Part shown: piece by piece, positions 6,307 to 10,179 of the stretch
Numbering within the stretch: position 1 is the stretch's first letter
Layout: every line of letters starts with the position of its first letter
DNA from: Pseudomonadota bacterium
GTDB taxonomy: Bacteria; Pseudomonadota; Gammaproteobacteria; Burkholderiales; Burkholderiaceae
Assembly (NCBI GenBank): GCA_021783435.1
Contig: JAJXUC010000138.1
Coordinates: forward strand, 1 to 10,179
DNA length: 10,179 nt
Direction of reading: 5' to 3'
Translations under genes and position numbers: made by a program
The notes under the pieces: generated by a model
Databases searched by the model: none
What the model was told of the DNA's origin: nothing
Seen by the model: only the letters and a program-made list of their open reading frames with translations

Positions 6307-6705
6307 TCGGCGCCGCGCGCCTGCTCACATGCAGTGGGCGCGGCTCTGTCGTCGGCTCGGGTCGAAGCGCCGCCTTCGGTGCTCCCCGGGGCCGTGCACC
6401 TCGTTGGTGCAGCTGCCGAAATGGTCCGTGCAGGCGGCATCGCCTTGCGGGTCAAGATGACTGGAATCTCGAGCACGTGCAGGATTGCGAGGCCGGCTTG
6501 CCACCATCGCCAAGCACCACCTCAGGTTCCGGCGCGAGGCTGGGGAGTCGAGACGCTCCAGCGGGGCGCGGGTGCTCCATGGGCGCCGCTGCGCGCGGCT
6601 GCAGACATCCGCTGATCTTCGGGTAATCCCGATAGGGAAATGCGTCTGTCGATATTACACTCATAATCAGTACACTGAGTAAATGCTAACGCCGCAGGAG
6701 GCAAA
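6307..6705. other. 399-bp intergenic region between the transport and catabolic units
   Basis: No convincing gene is seen: open frames on both strands have low-complexity, Ala/Arg/Pro-rich translations. Three small hairpins follow the HHE stop: GGCGC-CGC-GCGCC (6309-6321), AGCGCC/GGTGCT with one G-T pair (6366-6382), and TGCACC-TCGTT-GGTGCA (6395-6411). None has a T-run, so a factor-independent terminator cannot be claimed. The last 60 bp turn AT-rich and carry the promoter-like sequence listed next. The length and this AT-rich island suggest that the two enzyme genes have their own promoter. Confidence 0.6.
6640..6701 (+). promoter_or_regulatory. Promoter, operator-like dyad and ribosome site before the monooxygenase gene
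   Basis: CATAAT (6662-6667) matches the -10 consensus at five of six positions; no good -35 stands 16-18 nt upstream (ATGCGT at 6640-6645), which suggests an activated or regulated promoter. The dyad TCAGT-AC-ACTGA (6667-6678), perfect in its 5-bp arms, begins on the last base of the -10, where a repressor would block transcription. Part of it resembles the sequence over the -10 of the transporter promoter. AGGAGG at 6696-6701 is a strong ribosome site, only 4 nt before the ATG. Confidence 0.5.
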
Positions 6706-7905
6706 ATGAACAGTCATGGGAGTTCAGGCACGGTGCTGGTAGCTGGCGGCGGCATTGGCGGTCTTGCCGCGGCGCTCGCCCTGGTGCGGCGCGGGTTTTC
6801 GGTCAAGGTCCTGGAGCAGTCGCCGCGGATCGGCGAGATCGGCGCAGGCATCCAGCTCGGCCCCAACGCATTCAACGCCCTCGATGCCTTGGGCGTGGGT
6901 GAGCGGGCACGCGGGCGCGCGGTCTACACCGACTGCATGGTGATGCACGATGCCATCGATGCATCCCTCGTGGGGCGCATTCCCACCGGCGAGGCCTTCC
7001 GCCAGCGTTTCCGCAACCCCTACGCCGTGATCCATCGCGTGGACATTCACACCTCGCTGCTCGAAGGCGTGATGGAGGCCGAGGCGACGGAGTTTCTGAC
7101 GTCCACGCGGGTCGAGCGCATCGAGCAGGACGACACTGGCGTGACGGTATTCGACCAGCATGGCACCGCCCATCGCGGAGTGGCGCTGATCGGCGCGGAT
7201 GGGGTGAAGTCCGTGGTGCGCGAGCAGTACGTGGGCGATGCGGCGCGGGTGACCGGTCACGTGGTGTACCGAGCGGTGGTCGACAAAGCGGACTTCCCGG
7301 TTGATCTTCAGTGGAATGCCGCGAGCATATGGGTCGGCCCGAACTGCCATCTGGTGCACTACCCGCTGCGCGGTGGCGAGCAGTACAACGTGGTTGTGAC
7401 CTTCCACAGCCGCGCACAGGAGCAATGGGGCGTCAAGGAGGGCAGTCGCGAGGAGGTGCAGAGCTATTTTCAGGAGGTCTGCCCGAAGGCACGCCAGCTG
7501 ATCGAGATGCCCAAGAGCTGGAAGCGCTGGGCCACCGCCGACCGCGAGCCGATCGGCCAGTGGACCTTCGGCCGTGCAACCCTGCTGGGGGATGCGGCGC
7601 ATCCGACCACGCAGTACATGGCCCAAGGCGCGTGTATGGCCATGGAAGACGCCGTCACGCTGGGTGAGGCGCTGCGCGTGCACGACAATGCCTTCGAGCC
7701 GGCATTCGACCTGTACCAGCGCTCAAGGGTCGCACGCACGGCGCGCATCGTGCTGTCCAGTCGCGAGATGGGGCGCATCTATCACGCCAAGGGCGTCGAG
7801 CGGCTGGTGCGCAACGATCTGTGGAAGGGCCGCACGCCCGAGCGCTTCTACGACGCGATGGAATGGCTGTACAGCTGGCGGGTGGATAACTGCCTGGCGG
7901 ACTGA
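6706..7905 (+). CDS. 3-hydroxybenzoate 6-monooxygenase (FAD-dependent)
   Basis: This 399-aa class A flavoprotein monooxygenase would convert 3-hydroxybenzoate, NAD(P)H and O2 to gentisate (2,5-dihydroxybenzoate) in the cytoplasm. It has the FAD dinucleotide fold G14-x-G16-x-x-G19, with Glu37 closing the second strand. The G-A-D-G motif (163-166) contacts both cofactors, and the second FAD motif is 'L-L-G-D-A-A-H-P' with Asp296. The segments 'N-P-Y-A-V-I-H-R-V-D-I-H' (104-115) and the end 'F-Y-D-A-M-E-W-L-Y-S-W-R-V-D-N-C-L-A' are characteristic of the 3-hydroxybenzoate 6-hydroxylases known as XlnD, MhbM and NagX. Close relatives include salicylate hydroxylases, but the following gentisate dioxygenase favours this product. 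It starts 399 bp after the transport operon and 45 nt before the dioxygenase gene. Confidence 0.87.
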   Translation: MNSHGSSGTVLVAGGGIGGLAAALALVRRGFSVKVLEQSPRIGEIGAGIQLGPNAFNALDALGVGERARGRAVYTDCMVMHDAIDASLVGRIPTGEAFRQRFRNPYAVIHRVDIHTSLLEGVMEAEATEFLTSTRVERIEQDDTGVTVFDQHGTAHRGVALIGADGVKSVVREQYVGDAARVTGHVVYRAVVDKADFPVDLQWNAASIWVGPNCHLVHYPLRGGEQYNVVVTFHSRAQEQWGVKEGSREEVQSYFQEVCPKARQLIEMPKSWKRWATADREPIGQWTFGRATLLGDAAHPTTQYMAQGACMAMEDAVTLGEALRVHDNAFEPAFDLYQRSRVARTARIVLSSREMGRIYHAKGVERLVRNDLWKGRTPERFYDAMEWLYSWRVDNCLAD

Positions 7906-7950
7906 GCGGATCCAGAAACTGCGCTTTCTGCAACAGAACAAGGAAATTCC

Positions 7951-8988
7951 ATGAAAGAACTCGGACGACTCGAGGATCTACCCCTGGACTATCGTGAGTC
8001 CCTGCGGCAACTCAACCTGGTGCCGCTTTGGCCCAGCCTGCGCGCGGTCATGCCGCCGCACCAGCCGCGGCCGCGCACACAGCCGGTGTCGTGGCAGTAC
8101 AAGACCTTGCGCCCGCTGCTGATGCGCGCGGGCGAGCTCACCCCGATCGAAAAGGCCGAGCGCCGCGTCCTGGTGCTGGCCAACCCCGGCCACGGCCTGG
8201 AGAAGATGCAGGCCAGCTCGGCCATCTATCTCGGCATGCAGCTGTTGCTGCCAGGCGAATGGGCGCCGTCGCATCGCCACACCCCAAACGCCGTGCGCAT
8301 GATCGTCGAAGGCGAGGGCGCCTACACGACCGTGGAAGGCGAGAAATGCGCGATGGTGCGCGGCGACCTCATCCTGACCCCCACGGGGCTGTGGCACGAG
8401 CATGGCCATGACGGCACCGAGCCCGTCGTCTGGCTGGACGTGCTCGACCTGCCGCTGGTGTACTACATGGAAGCCGCCTACCACGTCGATGGCCCGCGCC
8501 AGCCGGTGGTGTCGAGCCAATCCGAGCGCCGCTTGGCGCAAGGCGGCATGCTGCCCACGCCGGTGTTCGAGCGCGGCAACTCGGCCTATCCGATGTTGCG
8601 CTATCCCTGGGCGCAGGCCCGGGTCGCCCTGGAAACGATGGCAGCCACCGAGCCGCATGAGGATGTGGTGCAGATCACCTACGTCAATCCGCATACTGGT
8701 GCGCACGCGCTGAACATCCTGGGCTTTTATGCGCTGATGCTGCGCCCGGGGCAGACCGTCACCCTGCCAGCGCGCTCACCCGCCGCGATCTATCACCTGA
8801 TCGAGGGCGCTGTTGACGTGGATGTGCTGGAGCAGCATTTCGCGCTGGAGGAGGCCGATACCTGCTGCGCACCGGGCTACACGCCGGTGGCCCTCAGAAA
8901 CCGCAGCGCGGACGCGCCCGCCTTTTTGTTCCTCGCCGATGAGTCGCCGCTGCACGAAAAGCTCGGCGTCTACGAGCGGCGCGACTGA
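7951..8988 (+). CDS. gtdA: Gentisate 1,2-dioxygenase
   Basis: This 345-aa bicupin matches the usual length. It cleaves gentisate between C1 and C2 with O2 to give maleylpyruvate, using Fe(II). The N-terminal cupin carries 'S-H-R-H-T-P-N-A-V-R' with H108 and H110, and 'G-L-W-H-E-H-G-H' with H149. These three His fit the iron triad known for the family. 'L-V-P-L-W-P-S-L' near residue 23 and 'P-V-V-W-L-D-V-L-D-L-P-L-V' after the third His are also typical. The C-terminal cupin (about 245-340) lacks a His-x-His pair, as expected for the non-catalytic half. AAGGAA at 7940-7945 supports the ATG at 7951. The gene follows the monooxygenase that makes its substrate. No maleylpyruvate enzyme follows. 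1-hydroxy-2-naphthoate and salicylate dioxygenases are close relatives, so substrate assignment rests partly on the neighbour. Confidence 0.92.
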   Translation: MKELGRLEDLPLDYRESLRQLNLVPLWPSLRAVMPPHQPRPRTQPVSWQYKTLRPLLMRAGELTPIEKAERRVLVLANPGHGLEKMQASSAIYLGMQLLLPGEWAPSHRHTPNAVRMIVEGEGAYTTVEGEKCAMVRGDLILTPTGLWHEHGHDGTEPVVWLDVLDLPLVYYMEAAYHVDGPRQPVVSSQSERRLAQGGMLPTPVFERGNSAYPMLRYPWAQARVALETMAATEPHEDVVQITYVNPHTGAHALNILGFYALMLRPGQTVTLPARSPAAIYHLIEGAVDVDVLEQHFALEEADTCCAPGYTPVALRNRSADAPAFLFLADESPLHEKLGVYERRD

Positions 8989-9000
8989 CTGGCGCACGCT

Positions 9001-9030
9001 GCCGCGGCCCTCGCTCAGGGGTGCTGCGGC
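9001..9030. terminator. Possible hairpin between convergent genes
   Basis: GCCGC (9001-9005) pairs with GCGGC (9026-9030), enclosing an inner CCCT-CGCTC-AGGG hairpin (9008-9020). It starts 13 nt after the gentisate dioxygenase stop in the 100-bp gap before the convergent channel gene. No T-run follows on either strand, so termination is only suggested by position. Confidence 0.3.
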
Positions 9031-9088
9031 GCGCTGTCGTCTGACGGCGCCGCCCGATCCTTGCGACCAGGCCGGGCAGGGCCGCATG

Positions 9089-9706
9089 TCATGGCGATTT
9101 GCCGTAAACAGGCAGACTCCAGCGGCGCCGCAGCGACAGAAAGCGGATCAGTGCGCAACTGCCCGCGCCCAGCCATGGGGTGAGCATCACGTTCCACCCG
9201 CGCACCTGCCCCAGCACCTGCACGCAAGCGCCAATGAGTGCGGCCAGTGCGTAGATTTCCCGCTGCAGGATGACTGGAACGCGATTGAGCAGCACGTCAC
9301 GCATGACGCCGCCGCCGACTGCCGTGACGACGCCAAGCACAATGGAGACTTCCACATTGTGGGTCATCACCATGGCCTTGTGGGCGCCCGCAACGGCGAA
9401 GAACCCAAGCCCGAGGGCATCGAAGAAGATCACGGGGTGTCGCAGGCGCTGGATCAGCGTCTGCGACCATATCGACATGGCGGCAGCAAGGATCGCCACG
9501 ACTGCGTAGCGCCACTGTGAAATTCCTGCCGGTGGCACGAAACCCAGACAGAGGTCACGCACGATGCCGCCGCCACAGGCTGTAACGTAGGCTACGACGG
9601 CCACACCGAACAGGTCAAGGCGGCGTTCGATCGAGGCCGTGGCGCCGCTCACCGCGAAGGCGAAGGTTCCCAGAAGATCCAGCAGCACGAACCAGGCATG
9701 GGACAC
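9089..9706 (-). CDS. Trimeric intracellular cation (TRIC) channel family membrane protein (UPF0126)
   Basis: This 205-aa protein has about seven membrane segments. Two internal repeats each carry the family signature: 'A-C-G-G-G-I-V-R-D-L' and 'V-G-G-G-V-M-R-D-V-L'. The start 'L-L-D-L-L-G-T-F-A-F-A-V-S-G-A-T-A' is also typical, as is the length of about 200 aa. The start codon is GTG (complement of 9704-9706) with TGGAGA (complement of 9715-9720) eight nucleotides upstream. Prokaryotic members form trimeric K+/cation-permeable pores; some have been linked to amino-acid uptake or export, and most have no known role. It is convergent with the gentisate dioxygenase gene and probably not part of the aromatic module. 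Confidence 0.88.
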   Translation of the reverse strand: MSHAWFVLLDLLGTFAFAVSGATASIERRLDLFGVAVVAYVTACGGGIVRDLCLGFVPPAGISQWRYAVVAILAAAMSIWSQTLIQRLRHPVIFFDALGLGFFAVAGAHKAMVMTHNVEVSIVLGVVTAVGGGVMRDVLLNRVPVILQREIYALAALIGACVQVLGQVRGWNVMLTPWLGAGSCALIRFLSLRRRWSLPVYGKSP

Positions 9707-9998
9707 GGTGCAATCTCCAGAGAAAGAGTCATCCGACGCGGGCTTTAACGGCCGCGTTCAATCGTGAAGACGATCCTGCATGACCCGGTGCAGGATTTGT
9801 ATTGTCGGCGCTGGGGTCCTGCCAGTGCGTGTGACGATGCCAAAATGCGCGCTGCCGCCAAGTGGGGGGTCCATGGGCAACGCATGCAGCTCGGGCGGCT
9901 CGGGCGCCACCGGCTTGCCTCCGAGGATGGTCCAGCGCGAGATTCTTACAGTAGCCAATCGAATGCGCTCAGTCTGGGATGACGTCGCTCAGGAGGTC
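9707..9998. other. Region between the channel gene and the transposon end, no clear gene
   Basis: This stretch holds the ribosome site of the channel gene, an inverted repeat (separate entry) and several short overlapping frames. The longest minus-strand frame (9758-9958, TTG start, 66 codons, tail 'T-P-A-P-T-I-Q-I-L-H-R-V-M-Q-D-R-L') is open back to a TGA just inside the flank of the transposon end. It could be the remnant of an interrupted gene, but I recognise no family and do not call it. No clear promoter for the channel gene is visible. Confidence 0.45.
9773..9796. repeat. Perfect 8-bp inverted repeat upstream of the channel gene
   Basis: ATCCTGCA (9773-9780) and TGCAGGAT (9789-9796) are separated by eight bases. 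The dyad lies 67-90 bp upstream of the GTG of the minus-strand channel gene, in its promoter or leader. On the plus strand it is followed by TTGTATTGT, too mixed for a standard terminator. It may be an operator or a leader hairpin; the sequence does not decide. Confidence 0.5.
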
Positions 9999-10110
9999 TT
10001 GACATCCTCCTCGCCCTTGGCCTTTGGCCACCGCTTGCGCGGGAAGGACGGGGATTCCTACGGCGCTCAGGCGCGGCATTGAGTCGCCCCTGAGTCGCTT
10101 CGGTGGGTTC
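9999..10110 (-). ncRNA. Candidate TnpB right-end RNA (omega-RNA / reRNA) scaffold of an IS200/IS605-type element
   Basis: Read on the minus strand, the segment after the TnpB stop ends in GGATGTCAA (complement of 9999-10007), a common right end of tnpB elements. It folds as a branched structure. An outer 11-pair stem (10044-10054 with 10008-10018; one mismatch and one G-U pair) encloses two hairpins. These are CCGC-GCAA-GCGG (10031-10042), whose GCAA loop is a GNRA tetraloop only on the minus strand, and TGGCC-AAA-GGCCA (10018-10030). A further 9-bp stem (10063-10071 with 10089-10098, one bulge) overlaps the tnpB stop region. Known reRNAs overlap the tnpB 3' end, carry such a scaffold and run into the flank for the guide. 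The 5' end is arbitrary here. The call rests on remembered motifs and hand folding. Confidence 0.6.
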
Positions 10111-10177
10111 CTGCTGCTGGCGGCATTGCTGCACCACTCACTTCACAGGCGAACCGGGCGTGTCCCGCCCTTAAAAC
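10067..10177 (-). CDS. tnpB: C-terminal end of a TnpB-family RNA-guided nuclease (transposon accessory protein), partial
   Basis: Thirty-six codons plus a TGA (complement of 10067-10069) are visible; the gene enters from beyond the right edge. It begins 'V-L-R-A-G-H-A-R-F-A-C-E-V-S-G-A', matching the segment that follows the zinc-finger region in many TnpB proteins (N-I/V-L-x-A-G-H-A-x-x-A-C). It then runs through 'P-P-A-A-G-T-H-R-S-D-S-G-A-T' to the stop. The catalytic RuvC residues and zinc-binding Cys are outside the window, so activity cannot be judged. TnpB is an RNA-guided DNA endonuclease that uses an RNA from the element's right end. That end lies directly downstream here, with the expected overlap. 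The identification depends on a short tail, but gene tail and RNA-like region support each other. Confidence 0.68.
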   Translation of the reverse strand, partial: VLRAGHARFACEVSGAAMPPAAGTHRSDSGATQCRA

Positions 10178-10179
10178 AT

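Larger units (their letters stand above)
9999..10179 (-). mobile_element. Right end of an IS200/IS605-group (tnpB-carrying) insertion element, partial
   Basis: The minus strand shows the last part of a tnpB-like gene followed by a structured non-coding tail ending in GGATGTCAA, which marks the probable element boundary at 9999. Elements of this group have hairpin ends in place of inverted repeats and make no target duplication. The rest, including any tnpA and the left end with its target motif, lies beyond the window. Whether it is a full element or a solitary tnpB copy cannot be seen. Confidence 0.65.

Noticed and set aside
6309..6321. Terminator after the HHE gene
   Set aside because: GGCGC-CGC-GCGCC is only a 5-bp stem with no T-run, so it is mentioned in the intergenic entry but not called.
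6334..6615. Plus-strand frame of 93 codons between the HHE and monooxygenase genes
   Set aside because: No family resemblance, no good ribosome site, and other frames of similar length overlap it on both strands.
9946..10137. Minus-strand frame of 63 codons across the transposon end
   Set aside because: It begins just after an in-frame TGA and runs through the structured RNA into the flank. The TnpB tail is in another frame, so this is a shadow.
9979..10179. HEARO-type RNA and start of an IscB gene on the plus strand
   Set aside because: The window ends in a sequence that could begin an ATG, and an ATGA lies at 9979. However, the minus-strand TnpB tail, the GGATGTCAA end and the minus-only GNRA loop fit a tnpB right end better.

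Overview
The window is GC-rich, with tightly packed same-strand genes that overlap by 3-8 nt. Its gene content fits a betaproteobacterium of the Burkholderiales type (inference from gene families and composition; no taxonomic marker is present). The main content is a catabolic module for a hydroxylated aromatic acid, most likely 3-hydroxybenzoate, degraded through gentisate.

Left end (1-531): the last 28 codons of an ABC-transporter ATPase of the LivF/LivG type, then about 440 bp with no convincing gene. A MarR-family regulator follows (532-1011). A promoter-like region (about 1053-1091), containing a TGTATACA palindrome, precedes a complete branched-chain-amino-acid-type (HAAT) ABC transporter: a periplasmic binding protein (1128-2294), a strong GC hairpin, two permeases (2368-3225 and 3222-4229) and two ATPases (4226-4990 and 4983-5690). 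A hemerythrin/HHE-domain protein (5710-6306) follows 19 nt after the last ATPase and looks co-transcribed.

Middle (6307-8988): a 399-bp non-coding stretch ends in a second promoter-like region. It is followed by 3-hydroxybenzoate 6-monooxygenase (6706-7905) and gentisate 1,2-dioxygenase (7951-8988). Together the genes suggest uptake of an aromatic acid, para-hydroxylation to gentisate and ring cleavage to maleylpyruvate. The enzymes for maleylpyruvate (isomerase or hydrolase, and fumarylpyruvate hydrolase) are not in the window. The promoters of the transporter and enzyme units share a weak operator-like motif, which suggests common control, possibly by the MarR protein.

Right end (8989-10179): a convergent gene for a trimeric intracellular cation channel (UPF0126) family protein (9089-9706, minus), a stretch with an 8-bp inverted repeat and no clear gene, and then the 3' end of an IS200/IS605-type element on the minus strand. 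This holds the last 36 codons of a TnpB-like protein and, downstream, a branched RNA structure with the typical end GGATGTCAA, read here as the right-end omega-RNA (reRNA) scaffold of TnpB. The adjoining 16 nt would be its guide. This RNA and its guide, the HHE protein inside an aromatic uptake operon, and the shared promoter motif are the points most worth checking.
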